NCBI RefSeq assembly: GCF_003952465.1
Contig: NZ_CP034448.1
Coordinates: forward strand, 3,573,001 to 3,637,000
Length of the DNA: 64,000 nucleotides
Reading direction: 5' to 3'
Origin: Mesorhizobium sp. M1B.F.Ca.ET.045.04.1.1
GTDB lineage: Bacteria > Pseudomonadota > Alphaproteobacteria > Rhizobiales > Rhizobiaceae
A program made the translations under genes and the position numbers. The notes below the pieces were generated by a model. It did no database searches. It was not told where the DNA came from and saw nothing but the letters and a program-made list of their open reading frames with translations. Below, piece by piece: positions 30,118-38,939 of the stretch (its first letter is position 1; each line of letters begins with the position of its first letter).

Positions 30118-31089
30118 CTATTGGGGCGATATGACCACGCCCCAGGGTTGCTGGCCGACGGTGACCGACTGAACCGGCTCGTCGGTCGCAGTGTCGATGA
30201 AAGTGATGTCGTTGGAATTGCCGTTCGTGGTGATCAGTGTTTTCTGATCGGGGGTGAAGTCCAGATGCCAGACGCGTTGGCCGACGAGGATGTACTTTTC
30301 CACCTCGTAGCTTTGCGTGTTGATCACCGCGACATGGTTCGCCGGGCCGAGCGCGACATAGGCCTTCTTGCCGTCGGCGCTGATGGCGATGCCTACCGGC
30401 TGAATGGTTTCTGCCCTCAATCCCGCAATCGCGAACCTGATCTTCTTCACGACCTGGCGCTTGGCGTTATCGATGACGCTGACGGTGCCGCCGACTTCGG
30501 CGCTTACCCAGATCTGCGATCCGTCGGGCTTGAACGCGGCGAAGCGCGGGCGCGTGTCGACCAGCACGTTGTCGGTTACCTCATGGCTCTCGGTGTCGAT
30601 GAAGTGCGCCATGCTGGTGGTCTCCGAGGTGTTGACCATGGTCTTGCCGTCCGGGCTGACGGCCATGCCTTCCGGTTCGACGCCAACCGGAATCTCGGTC
30701 TTGACTTCCTTGCTGTCGACGTCGATCGCGGTGACCAGATTGTCGTTTTCATTGGCGACGTAGAGCGTCTTGCCGTCGGGCGAAAGCACGAACAATTCGG
30801 GATCGTCGCCGGAGGGCAGCGTGCCAACGACCTGCAGCGTCGCGGTGTCGATGATTTGGATCATATTGTCGTCGCTGGCGCACAGATAGATGAACTTGCC
30901 GTCGTGCGAAATGGTGATGCCGCGCGGTCTTTGGCCGACGTCGACGGTCTTTACCACCTGCATGGTCGCCGTATCGACGACGGTCATCGTATTGTCCTTC
31001 TCGTTGGAGACATAGGCCGTATAGGCCCACGCCGGACCCGCCATGAAGCCGGTCGCGAGAATGGCGAGTGCACAAGCTCGTCCTTGCAC
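30118..31089 (-). CDS. YVTN beta-propeller protein, PQQ-alcohol-oxidation-linked
   Basis: A 323-residue secreted protein (signal ACALAILATGFMAGPAWA) made of about seven repeats like AYVSNEKDNTMTVVDTATMQVV and LYVANENDNLVTAIDVDSKEV. It forms a periplasmic propeller of the type found beside PQQ dehydrogenases. Its job is unknown. The GTG start at 31087-31089 was chosen because GGGAGGAATTTCG lies directly before it and the signal peptide then begins correctly; the frame is open another 46 codons. Confidence 0.9.
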   Translation of the reverse strand: MQGRACALAILATGFMAGPAWAYTAYVSNEKDNTMTVVDTATMQVVKTVDVGQRPRGITISHDGKFIYLCASDDNMIQIIDTATLQVVGTLPSGDDPELFVLSPDGKTLYVANENDNLVTAIDVDSKEVKTEIPVGVEPEGMAVSPDGKTMVNTSETTSMAHFIDTESHEVTDNVLVDTRPRFAAFKPDGSQIWVSAEVGGTVSVIDNAKRQVVKKIRFAIAGLRAETIQPVGIAISADGKKAYVALGPANHVAVINTQSYEVEKYILVGQRVWHLDFTPDQKTLITTNGNSNDITFIDTATDEPVQSVTVGQQPWGVVISPQ

Positions 31090-31111
31090 CGAAATTCCTC
31101 CCGATTGCTTT

Positions 31112-32362
31112 CTACTTAAGGGCGCATTTCGTCTCCGGCTGATCGACGCCGAGCGTGTCGAGCTCGGAAACCTGGTGGAGATAGCCCTCTTGCGGCGAGG
31201 TCGAGACGACCGACTTGGTATCGCCAAGCAGGATCGGCTGGCGAAGCTGGAGGTTCCATTTGCGGAAGGTCAGCTTCTGTCCCTTGAAGGCGGCGACCGA
31301 GAAATCGTCCGAGCGGATGTAATCGCTGATCTTTTTCGGATCGTCGCCATTCGTGCGCGTGGTGGCTTCGCCGACGGCCCGCACGGCCGTCCAGGCCGAC
31401 ATGTCCTTGGACAGCATTCGCCGGCCCATCGTCCTCAGGAAGCGACTTTGCATCTGGATGCCGCCCCATTGCTCGCTGGCGGGGTGCCATGACAATGCCA
31501 CGAGACCGGCCGTGCCTGCGACAAGCCGCGGCGTCCAGGTGCGGTAGGGGACGTAAGTCCCGAACACCTCGCTCTCATCGGCGACCAGCACCACATCGTG
31601 CTCCGGCAGATCCTGCGTGAAGACGGAGATCTGCTGCTGGATCTGCGTGGCGCCGGTGTCGGTACGCCTGGCTGTGCCGGTGTCCTTGAACTCCTTCTCG
31701 GCGACGATCTGGCCGCCGAAACGGGTTGCCGCGCGGCGCAACGCGTCGGCATAGAGATGGTCCTGCTCATGCGAACCATAGAGCAGCACCCAGTTCGGCC
31801 ATTTCTTCACCATGAGATACTGCGCCAGCGCGTCGGCCAGCATGCTGCGCGTCGGCGCGATATGGAAAACGTTTATGCGACAGTCCTCCTCGCGCAGCCT
31901 GTCGTCGGTGGCGCCGATGTTGAAGATCAGCACGCCCTTGTCGCGTGCGATATCGGCGATCGACAGCAACTGCTTGGCCGAGAGGTCGGCGACCACATAG
32001 CGATCGCCTTTGGCGATGAGGTCGCCGAATGCCTGAACCGCGTCGGATTCCGGCTTTATCTCGGCAACGTCCAGGCTGAACTTCTGATTGATGAACTTCC
32101 CGGTCGTGTTGTTGTCGCCGATAGCGACATTGGCACCCGCGACGCCTTCGTCACGCGGCGGCACGTCGAGCAGGGAAAGCGTCAGTCGCGGGGCGTAGGC
32201 CCGCAGGTAGCCGATCTTGATTTCAGTGATCTTTTTTTCAGCCCCGGCCGTTGCCGTCGGTTGTTTGCCCGCCTCTTCCTGGCCTGCCGCCCCGGAAATG
32301 TTGGCGGTCAGGAAAAGAAAGCACAAAAAGGCCGCAAGAGTGCTCGGCACCGCGCTCGTCAT
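31112..32362 (-). CDS. periplasmic binding protein, PQQ-alcohol-oxidation-linked
   Basis: A 416-residue secreted protein (signal TLAAFLCFLFLTANISGAAG) with a receptor-family (branched-chain amino acid binding-like) fold: EIKIGYLRAYAPRLTLSLLD, NTTGKFINQKFSLDVAEIKPES, VLIFNIGATDDRLREEDC. It is the binding component annotated with PQQ-linked ABC systems, though with an export-type permease its role may be other than uptake. It precedes the beta-propeller gene. The ATG at 32360-32362 gives the clean signal peptide. Confidence 0.88.
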   Translation of the reverse strand: MTSAVPSTLAAFLCFLFLTANISGAAGQEEAGKQPTATAGAEKKITEIKIGYLRAYAPRLTLSLLDVPPRDEGVAGANVAIGDNNTTGKFINQKFSLDVAEIKPESDAVQAFGDLIAKGDRYVVADLSAKQLLSIADIARDKGVLIFNIGATDDRLREEDCRINVFHIAPTRSMLADALAQYLMVKKWPNWVLLYGSHEQDHLYADALRRAATRFGGQIVAEKEFKDTGTARRTDTGATQIQQQISVFTQDLPEHDVVLVADESEVFGTYVPYRTWTPRLVAGTAGLVALSWHPASEQWGGIQMQSRFLRTMGRRMLSKDMSAWTAVRAVGEATTRTNGDDPKKISDYIRSDDFSVAAFKGQKLTFRKWNLQLRQPILLGDTKSVVSTSPQEGYLHQVSELDTLGVDQPETKCALK

Positions 32363-32772
32363 CGATAGCCATACCCGTTCTTGCGCAGAAGCCCGATCGT
32401 GTCGGACCGGCGCCAAGCCAAGGTGCCCGTGGCGAACTTAGCGGAAGTGCTGGATTTATCAAACCTTGCAGGCTGGCTCGTCGCTTCTGCTTTAGTCCAA
32501 TTTGCCCGTGCCAGGGAGATCGGCGACCAAACGGGTCACGGCTTCCCGAACGTGCGCAAAAAGCTCCGAACTGATCTTCAAGATCAGCGCCGCGTCCATA
32601 GCGCGGCTGCCTCGACGCGGTTGCGGGCCGGGGTACCTTGGTAGAATAGACTTATGAGGTGGATCGTTCGATTATCGCGACCTCACGACGGCCAGAAAAC
32701 GGACATTTGTTGCGAGCGAGCCTCAAGCCCGCCGAGCACGGAATTCTTCGACTGCCTTGGGAGGAATGCCTC
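32363..32772. promoter_or_regulatory. divergent region upstream of the formaldehyde dehydrogenase gene
   Basis: A 410-base gap between the minus-strand PQQ-linked block and the plus-strand frmA. It must hold outward promoters for both. I see no strong palindrome. CTTGGGAGGAATGCC is the ribosome binding site of frmA. Confidence 0.4.
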
Positions 32773-33900
32773 ATGAAAACGCGAGCCGCAGTTGCCGTTG
32801 GCGCCGGAAAGCCGCTGGAGATCATGGAGGTGGACCTCGAGGGCCCGCGCGACGGCGAGGTGCTGGTCGAGGTCAAGGCGACCGGCATCTGCCACACCGA
32901 CGAGTTCACGCTCTCGGGCGCCGATCCGGAAGGCATCTTTCCGGCCATCCTCGGCCATGAGGGCGCCGGCATCGTCGTCGATGTCGGCAAGGGCGTGACC
33001 TCGGTCAGGAAGGGCGACCACGTCATCCCGCTCTACACGCCCGAATGCCGGCAGTGCCCGTCCTGCCTGTCGAGGAAGACCAATCTGTGCACCGCCATCC
33101 GCGCCACCCAAGGGCAAGGCCTGATGCCCGACGGCACCTCGCGCTTCTCGGTCAATGGCGAAAAGCTGTTTCACTATATGGGCTGCTCGACCTTCTCCAA
33201 CTTCACCGTGCTGCCCGAGATCGCGGTCGCCAAGGTCAATCCCGACGCCCCCTTCGACAAGATCTGCTACATCGGCTGCGGCGTGACCACCGGCATCGGC
33301 GCGGTCATCAACACGGCACGAGTCGAGCAGGGCGCCACGGCGGTCGTCTTCGGCCTCGGCGGCATCGGCTTGAACGTCATCCAGGGGCTTCGCCTTGCCG
33401 GCGCCGACATGATCATCGGCGTCGATGTCAACAACGACAAGAAGGCCTGGGGCGAGAAGTTCGGCATGACGCATTTCGTCAATCCGAAGGAGATCGACGG
33501 CGACATCGTGCCGTACCTGGTCAACATGACCAAGCGCGGCGCCGACCAGATCGGCGGCGCCGACTACACCTTCGACTGCACCGGCAACACCAAGGTGATG
33601 CGCCAGGCGCTGGAGGCCTCGCATCGCGGCTGGGGCAAGTCGGTCGTCATCGGCGTTGCCGGCGCCGGCCAGGAGATCGCGACCAGGCCGTTTCAGCTGG
33701 TCACCGGCCGCAGCTGGATGGGCACCGCCTTCGGCGGCGCGCGCGGCCGCACCGACGTGCCGAAGATCGTCGACTGGTACATGGAAAAGAAGATCCAGAT
33801 CGACCCGATGATCACGCATACGCTGACGCTCGACGACATCAACAAGGGCTTCGACCTCATGCATGAGGGCAAGTCGATCCGCAGCGTCGTGGTTTACTGA
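32773..33900 (+). CDS. frmA: S-(hydroxymethyl)glutathione dehydrogenase (class III alcohol dehydrogenase)
   Basis: A 375-residue zinc enzyme that oxidises the formaldehyde-glutathione adduct to S-formylglutathione with NAD. Catalytic zinc ligands are in [12 protein letters not shown] and LGHEGAGIV and C (YIGCGVTTG); the structural zinc cysteines are [15 protein letters not shown]. The nucleotide motif is [26 protein letters not shown] precedes the ATG. It handles formaldehyde from XoxF and is followed by gfa on the same strand. Confidence 0.97.
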   Translation: MKTRAAVAVGAGKPLEIMEVDLEGPRDGEVLVEVKATGICHTDEFTLSGADPEGIFPAILGHEGAGIVVDVGKGVTSVRKGDHVIPLYTPECRQCPSCLSRKTNLCTAIRATQGQGLMPDGTSRFSVNGEKLFHYMGCSTFSNFTVLPEIAVAKVNPDAPFDKICYIGCGVTTGIGAVINTARVEQGATAVVFGLGGIGLNVIQGLRLAGADMIIGVDVNNDKKAWGEKFGMTHFVNPKEIDGDIVPYLVNMTKRGADQIGGADYTFDCTGNTKVMRQALEASHRGWGKSVVIGVAGAGQEIATRPFQLVTGRSWMGTAFGGARGRTDVPKIVDWYMEKKIQIDPMITHTLTLDDINKGFDLMHEGKSIRSVVVY

Positions 33901-33966
33901 AGCAATGCCACCGGCCGCGGGCCATCATGCCCGCGACCTCTGTGGTCAACATGGGAGGAAGTAGGA

Positions 33967-34536
33967 ATGGCGGAAAAACTGCATCACTCGATCGACAACG
34001 GCCTGCCGAAGGAAAGCGCGAGCTTCTCGGGCGGCACGCTGGTTTGCCTCTGCACCAGCAATCCGGTGAAGGTGAAGGTCAAGGGCCAGATCGCCCACAA
34101 CCATGCCTGCGGCTGCACCAAATGCTGGAAGCCGGACGGCGCGATCTTCTCGGTGGTTGCCGTTGCCGGCACCGGCGACGTCACCGTCACCGAGAACGGC
34201 GACAAGCTGAAGGTGGTCGACCCGGCCGCGCTGATCCAGCGCCATGCCTGCACCGGCTGCGGCGTGCACATGTACGGCCCGGTCGAGCGCGACCATCCCT
34301 TCAAGGGCCTGTCCTTCATCCATCCGGAGCGCTTCGAGGAGGACGGCTGGTCGCCGCCGGGCTTTGCCGCCTTCGTGTCGTCGATCATCGAATCCGGCGT
34401 CGACCCGAGCCGCATGGCCGGCATCCGCGGCCAGCTGAAGTCGATCGGGCTCGAACCCTATGACTGCCTCAACCCCGGCCTGATGGACTACATCGCCACC
34501 TGGACGGCCAAGAAGTCGGGCGCATTGGCGGCATAG
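33967..34536 (+). CDS. gfa: S-(hydroxymethyl)glutathione synthase
   Basis: A 189-residue Gfa that speeds formation of the glutathione-formaldehyde adduct. Zinc and thiol ligands: [25 protein letters not shown] and [12 protein letters not shown]. It starts 66 bases after frmA, with ATGGGAGGAAGTAGG before the ATG. Together with FrmA it makes S-formylglutathione; the hydrolase for the next step is not in the window. Confidence 0.96.
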   Translation: MAEKLHHSIDNGLPKESASFSGGTLVCLCTSNPVKVKVKGQIAHNHACGCTKCWKPDGAIFSVVAVAGTGDVTVTENGDKLKVVDPAALIQRHACTGCGVHMYGPVERDHPFKGLSFIHPERFEEDGWSPPGFAAFVSSIIESGVDPSRMAGIRGQLKSIGLEPYDCLNPGLMDYIATWTAKKSGALAA

Positions 34537-34537
34537 T

Positions 34538-34571
34538 CCGCACTGCCGCGGCCGGGGCGTGGCAGTCGCGG
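34538..34571. terminator. hairpin between convergent gfa and cytochrome genes
   Basis: A stem of about nine pairs: CCGC and CTGCC (34538-34547) against GGCAG and GCGG (34561-34571), with a 13-base GC-rich loop. It lies in the 47-base gap of two convergent genes. No T-run is present, so a bidirectional intrinsic terminator is only moderately supported. Confidence 0.5.
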
Positions 34572-34583
34572 CGAAACGGCTTT

Positions 34584-34982
34584 CTACGGCTGCAGTCTGC
34601 CAGGCCGGCCGCGGCCGAGCGAGCCGTCGGCGCGGGCCTGCAGATAGGCATAGATATCGTCCACATAGGGCGCGAAGTTGGGGTCGCCGGCGAAGCCTTT
34701 CATCACCGAGCCGCCGTCGGCACGACCGCTGAGCACGGCGCGCCGGAAGGATTCGATATCGGGCAGCCGGCTGACCAGGGACGGCGCGAAGGTCGACCCC
34801 ACGCCGTCAGGGCCGTGGCAGCGGTCGCAGCCCGCATGATAACGCCTGAAACCGTTATAGGTCCGCGCATCGACCTTGCCGTCCACGACCCTGTAGAACT
34901 TTCCGGCGACATCCTGCCCCGCCGCGCCTACGCCGGCCGCGAAGCTCAGGACAGCGGAAGCCAGGACAACCGTCTGCAGCAA
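34584..34982 (-). CDS. XoxG-like c-type cytochrome
   Basis: A 132-residue secreted cytochrome (signal near LSFAAGVGAAG-QD) with heme site CDRCHG at about residues 52-57. YNGFRRYHAGCDRCHGPDG and YVDDIYAYLQARADGSLGRGRP line up closely with XoxG at 8884-9408 (FSGYRRYHSDCHVCHGQDG; LDDLYVYLRARADGAAPRGRP). It is a shorter paralogue and may accept electrons from XoxF or another PQQ enzyme. It is convergent with gfa. Confidence 0.88.
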   Translation of the reverse strand: MLQTVVLASAVLSFAAGVGAAGQDVAGKFYRVVDGKVDARTYNGFRRYHAGCDRCHGPDGVGSTFAPSLVSRLPDIESFRRAVLSGRADGGSVMKGFAGDPNFAPYVDDIYAYLQARADGSLGRGRPGRLQP

Positions 34983-35032
34983 GCTACCCAGGACGACGGA
35001 ATGGGCGCCCCCAACTGTGCCGACCGCCCGAT

Positions 35033-35434
35033 TCAGGGCGCGGTGGCGGACGTCTTGACCGGCTCCGCGCTATCCAGCGTCAGGTCGTTCTCCGCGGCGG
35101 TGGCCGGAACGAAGTTCGGGTCGCTGACGAGCAGCGCCTTGCCGTCGCGCAATATTTCGAAATCGATCGACGGTTGGCCGACGGCCTGCGGCACGGAGAT
35201 CATCATGCGCTGGCCCGCCGCGAGCGTGGAGACGACGCGGACCGGCTGCTGCTCGGCCCCGGAAGCCATGGTCGCGACGACCCGGTAGCCGTCCTGCTCG
35301 ATCGTGTAATAGACGGCGCCGCTGAAGCTGCCGAGCTGGATGCTGTGGCCGCTGCCCGGCACCAGTTCCGATGCCGCCGCGCCACCCGTTGCAGCGAGCA
35401 GCGCAAATGCAAATGCGCTAAAACGTCTGGTCAT
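35033..35434 (-). CDS. secreted protein of unknown function
   Basis: A 133-residue protein with a signal peptide (SAFAFALLAATGGAAA-SE). The mature part is mostly beta (HSIQLGSFSGAVYYTIEQDGYRVVATMAS), compatible with a small beta-sandwich. It has no cysteines. It starts at the ATG at 35432-35434, preceded by GAAGGGAGAGATAGC. It lies 50 bases upstream of the XoxG-like cytochrome gene on the same strand, so the two are probably co-transcribed. No family recognised. Confidence 0.7.
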   Translation of the reverse strand: MTRRFSAFAFALLAATGGAAASELVPGSGHSIQLGSFSGAVYYTIEQDGYRVVATMASGAEQQPVRVVSTLAAGQRMMISVPQAVGQPSIDFEILRDGKALLVSDPNFVPATAAENDLTLDSAEPVKTSATAP

Positions 35435-35578
35435 CGCTATCTCTCCCTTCGGTTCAGCGAACTCCCGGACAGGCGCCCTGCCTGGGATATCAGCCGACTT
35501 GAGCCTACGCGCCGCCGTCTTCGCGCACATCGGTACGATCACCCAAATTTCGGCTGTCGCCATCCTAATTTCGCGGGA

Positions 35579-38293
35579 TCAGGGTGCGGCGGTGGAGAGC
35601 AGCCACGGCTCTCCGCGCAGCCTGAGCAGCACTTCCATCCGGTTGGCGGCGTTGAATTTGCCGAGCACTGCCGAAACCTGGTGCTCGACCGTGCGCGGCG
35701 ATCGCGACAGGGTCCGGGCGACCTCCTTGTTGCTCTTGCCCTCCGCGATCAGCGCGAGCACCTGCTGCTCGTGCTGCGTCAGGCCGAGCGGGTGCTGGCG
35801 GGCGGCCGTGTACGGCCCCCGGCGCATCTTCGGCAGCCGGCCGGCGATGCCCAGGCGCTGCGCCAGCTTGCGTGCCAGCATCGCGGCGGGGCGCGCCTCG
35901 ATCGCCTCCAGCCTTGTCACGGCGCTCGCCAAGGCCGTCGGGGCATCGGCACCCCGCACCTGCATCAGCGCAAGCGCCGCCTCGTAGGGGAGGCCCAGGC
36001 GCTCCCATTCCTTGGCCGCTGTCGACGGATCGCCGCCAAGTTCGACCGCGCGCCGCCACGGAATGCGTGTCGTCGGCGCCGGCAGCGGCTCCTCCATCCC
36101 GCATCGCCGCCACCAGACAGCCAGTTCACCGAGGTCGGAAGGGCGGAAATTGGCGAGGTCCATCGCGGCCAGCGCCGTCAGCTGCTCGTGGCCGGCCGCG
36201 CGGTCCTCGGCAAGCCAGGCGGCCTCTGTCAGCGCCATACGGACCGGCACGATGCGTTGCAGTTCGCCGGTCGGCAGTCCCTCCTCCAGAGCCTGCTGCA
36301 ACAGGGCAGGGCCGCCTCCTTCGCCCAGCCGCACGCGCACCCTGCCAAGCACGGTGAGCGCCGGCAGGTGCATGACCACCGGCAGGCGTTCCAGTTTCAT
36401 CACGCCCTGCGCTATGGTCTCGGCGTCGCGAAAGCGGCCCTGTTCCATGCGAAGCTGTGCCTGCCTGCCGAGCAGGTACTGCGCCGGCGAATCGAGGTCA
36501 TGCCGGGCGGCGAACACGATGCCTTCGGAGAGCAGCCGCTCGGCGAGCGCGAAGTCCTTGGACACTACCGCATATTCGGCATAGTTGGTGTAGGCTCGCG
36601 CCGCATGGTCGTGGAACCCGTGCTCGAGCGCGAGCGCCAGGCTTTCCTCCATTCGTTCGCGACCGCCCGGTCTGTCGTCGAACAAAAGCGACGTGCCGAC
36701 ATTGTTCAAGGCATGGACGCGCGTTTCGACCTCGCCCAGCCGGTCGGCCAGGGTGATCGCGCGCAGGCCCCACTCAATCGCCTCGTCGAAGCGATAGTGC
36801 AGCATATGCAACTGCGAGCAGGTGCTGTAGGCCATCGCCAGTTCCGGCCCGGGCGGCAGGTTCTCCACCTCGCTCACCGCCTCGTTGGCGAAGTGCTCCG
36901 CCTGCTCGCCCTCGCCGCGGCGCCAATGCAGCCTCGAAAGGCTGCGCAGGTTGAGGCTGACCTTGTCTGGACGGCCATGTTCGCGCCAGATCTGAATAGC
37001 GTTGTGCCGCGCCTCGATGATCGTGTCATAGACCTGCAGCGCCAGTCCGGCCTCGTAGGCCCAGGATTCGTAAAGCTGAGCGGCCTCGGCCGGCGGCGCC
37101 TGCGCGATGTATCGGAGCGCCGTCGCCAAATGCGCGGCGGCTTCACGATGCGCGCCCAGGCGCGCAGCCTGCTCTGCTGCCTGCGGCGCGAGGTCGAGGA
37201 CCCGCGCCCCGTTATCGGCGGCGGCGGCGTGGTGCACCCGGCGTGCAAGCTGGGCGCTTGCCTGCGCCGCCGGAAGCCCTGCTATCGCTGCCTCCACCTT
37301 GCCATGAAGCGACCGCTGAAGGCTGGGCGACAGCCGCTCGAGCGTCGCCTGCCTGGCAAGCTCGTGGCGGAAGGTCAGGGCGCCGAGAGCGTCCCGCCGC
37401 AACAATCCGCGGGCCACGCAGCGGTCGACGAGCGCGTCCGCCTTGGCGCCGAGAAGGGCGCGGATCAGCCACGGCTCCACGCTGCCCGGCTCGATGCTCA
37501 TCATCTCCAGCACCTCGCGCTCGCCGCCCGTCAGGCGCGACAGCCGCGACCACACCGCGTCGCGTATCGAATCCGGAACATGTCCCGGTTCCGCCTCGCT
37601 GCTCGCCAGAAGCTCGGAGACGAAGAAGGGGTTGCCCCCCGTGATCTGGTAAAGATCTGCGCCGGCGCGGTCCGACTGCTCGGCGAGGGTCATGACCCCC
37701 TGGGGCGAAAGCGGCTTCAACGATATGCGGGTCAGTGATGCCGCCGGCAGGTCGCCCCTTATATGCGTGAGCGGATGGTCGGCGACCAGTTCGTCGCTGC
37801 GCGCGCTGAGCACCAGCATGGCGTGAAGCACGGAGATGCGCCGGCCGAGATATCGGATGAGATCGAGCGTCGCGTTATCCGCCCAATGCACGTCCTCGAA
37901 AACGAGCACAGTCGTTCCCTTGGCGTGCTGCAGCGCGCTTAGCAGCGCGGGAAAGAGCCGCTCCGGCGCGGCCCCCTGGTCGAGCAACGCCGCGACCTCG
38001 GGGTCGAGAGCCTGCGCCATGTCCTGCAGGGGACCGAGCGGCCGCGGTGTGAACAGCGCCTCGCACCAGCCCCAGAGCACCCGGCAGCCTGCGCCCGCCC
38101 GCCCGGCGAATTCCTGCAGCAGCGCAGTTTTGCCTATCCCGGCCTCGCCTTCGAGCAGCACCATGCCGCCCCGACCCTCGGCAGCGCTGGTCGCGGTTGC
38201 CAGCAAAGTTTTGAGAGGTCCCTCTCGCTCGAGCAGCATTGGCGCAACCGTTTCCAGAACATGTCGCCCAAGAATGCCCCGCGTTTGCCACAT
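35579..38293 (-). CDS. MalT-like LuxR-family ATPase regulator
   Basis: A 904-residue STAND regulator. The AAA/NB-ARC-like ATPase has Walker A GEAGIGKTALL (about 43-53) and Walker B LVFEDVHWAD, followed by a long TPR-like helical middle region and a C-terminal LuxR helix-turn-helix at about 840-890 (LTQHEQQVLALIAEGKSNKEVARTLSRSPRTVEHQVSAVL). I placed the start at the ATG of MWQTRGILGR (38291-38293). It is divergent from the carrier-protein operon 398 bases away and is the likely regulator of it, responding to an unknown ligand. Confidence 0.88.
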   Translation of the reverse strand: MWQTRGILGRHVLETVAPMLLEREGPLKTLLATATSAAEGRGGMVLLEGEAGIGKTALLQEFAGRAGAGCRVLWGWCEALFTPRPLGPLQDMAQALDPEVAALLDQGAAPERLFPALLSALQHAKGTTVLVFEDVHWADNATLDLIRYLGRRISVLHAMLVLSARSDELVADHPLTHIRGDLPAASLTRISLKPLSPQGVMTLAEQSDRAGADLYQITGGNPFFVSELLASSEAEPGHVPDSIRDAVWSRLSRLTGGEREVLEMMSIEPGSVEPWLIRALLGAKADALVDRCVARGLLRRDALGALTFRHELARQATLERLSPSLQRSLHGKVEAAIAGLPAAQASAQLARRVHHAAAADNGARVLDLAPQAAEQAARLGAHREAAAHLATALRYIAQAPPAEAAQLYESWAYEAGLALQVYDTIIEARHNAIQIWREHGRPDKVSLNLRSLSRLHWRRGEGEQAEHFANEAVSEVENLPPGPELAMAYSTCSQLHMLHYRFDEAIEWGLRAITLADRLGEVETRVHALNNVGTSLLFDDRPGGRERMEESLALALEHGFHDHAARAYTNYAEYAVVSKDFALAERLLSEGIVFAARHDLDSPAQYLLGRQAQLRMEQGRFRDAETIAQGVMKLERLPVVMHLPALTVLGRVRVRLGEGGGPALLQQALEEGLPTGELQRIVPVRMALTEAAWLAEDRAAGHEQLTALAAMDLANFRPSDLGELAVWWRRCGMEEPLPAPTTRIPWRRAVELGGDPSTAAKEWERLGLPYEAALALMQVRGADAPTALASAVTRLEAIEARPAAMLARKLAQRLGIAGRLPKMRRGPYTAARQHPLGLTQHEQQVLALIAEGKSNKEVARTLSRSPRTVEHQVSAVLGKFNAANRMEVLLRLRGEPWLLSTAAP

Positions 38294-38691
38294 GCTTAAA
38301 AACAAGACAGTGGAGCGCCTCACAAAAGGCGGTTCGAACACGACGCGCTTCAAGTCGCGAGTGTACCCCAACTGGGTCTGCTTTCCATTAGAATTGCTTA
38401 AAATAAGGCCGAATCCCGGCGGGCCCGATCACTTCCCGATACCGGCGTCACAAATCGATCTGCGAGTGGCCGACGCCGGAACCGATTGGCCGCAATGCAC
38501 CTTATCTTGATCTTAGGGATCGGCTGTTCCACCGGCTGAAAGCAGACATCGCCGGCGAGTGCCTATTAAAATTGTAGCGCGGGCCGTTACCGATCCTTAG
38601 CCATGGTTGAAACTGCCCGGCGCCGTTAACGTCACGGTTGCTCTGCCTCTGCGATGTTTCCCGCCTGAACATGCACCAGGGTGGGCTATCC
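38294..38691. promoter_or_regulatory. divergent region between LuxR-type regulator and carrier-protein operon
   Basis: 398 bases with an AT-rich portion around 38375-38405. It must carry the promoters of the regulator and of the acyl carrier protein operon. I do not see an unmistakable LuxR-type palindrome. The frame of the carrier protein is open for a few codons upstream, but CACCAGGGTGGGCTATCC before its ATG is the plausible initiation region. Confidence 0.4.
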
Positions 38692-38937
38692 ATGATCGAC
38701 CATATTCGCTCGCTGCTCGAGCAGCATCCGATGATTCCAGTGAATTTCGGCGCGCTCGCCGACGACGCCAATCTCTACGACGCGGGGCTGACTTCCTTCG
38801 CCTCGGTCCAGATGATGCTGGCGCTCGAAGAGGAGTTCGACATCGAATTCCCCGAGACGATGCTGACGCGGCGCACCTTCTCTTCGCTCGCCAGCATCGC
38901 GGACGCCGTTTCGCAATTGACGCGCAAGGCGGCGTAG
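38692..38937 (+). CDS. free-standing acyl/peptidyl carrier protein
   Basis: An 81-residue carrier protein. The phosphopantetheine site is the Ser of GLTSFASVQMM (about residue 37), in the position of the usual DSL motif. NLYDAG precedes it and EEFDIEFPETMLTRRTFSSLASIADAV follows as in ACPs. Since the adjacent genes encode an amino acid:carrier-protein ligase and an acyl-CoA-dehydrogenase-like protein, it probably carries an amino acid rather than a fatty acid. A phosphopantetheinyl transferase must come from elsewhere in the genome. First gene of the operon. Confidence 0.92.
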   Translation: MIDHIRSLLEQHPMIPVNFGALADDANLYDAGLTSFASVQMMLALEEEFDIEFPETMLTRRTFSSLASIADAVSQLTRKAA

Positions 38938-38939
38938 CC

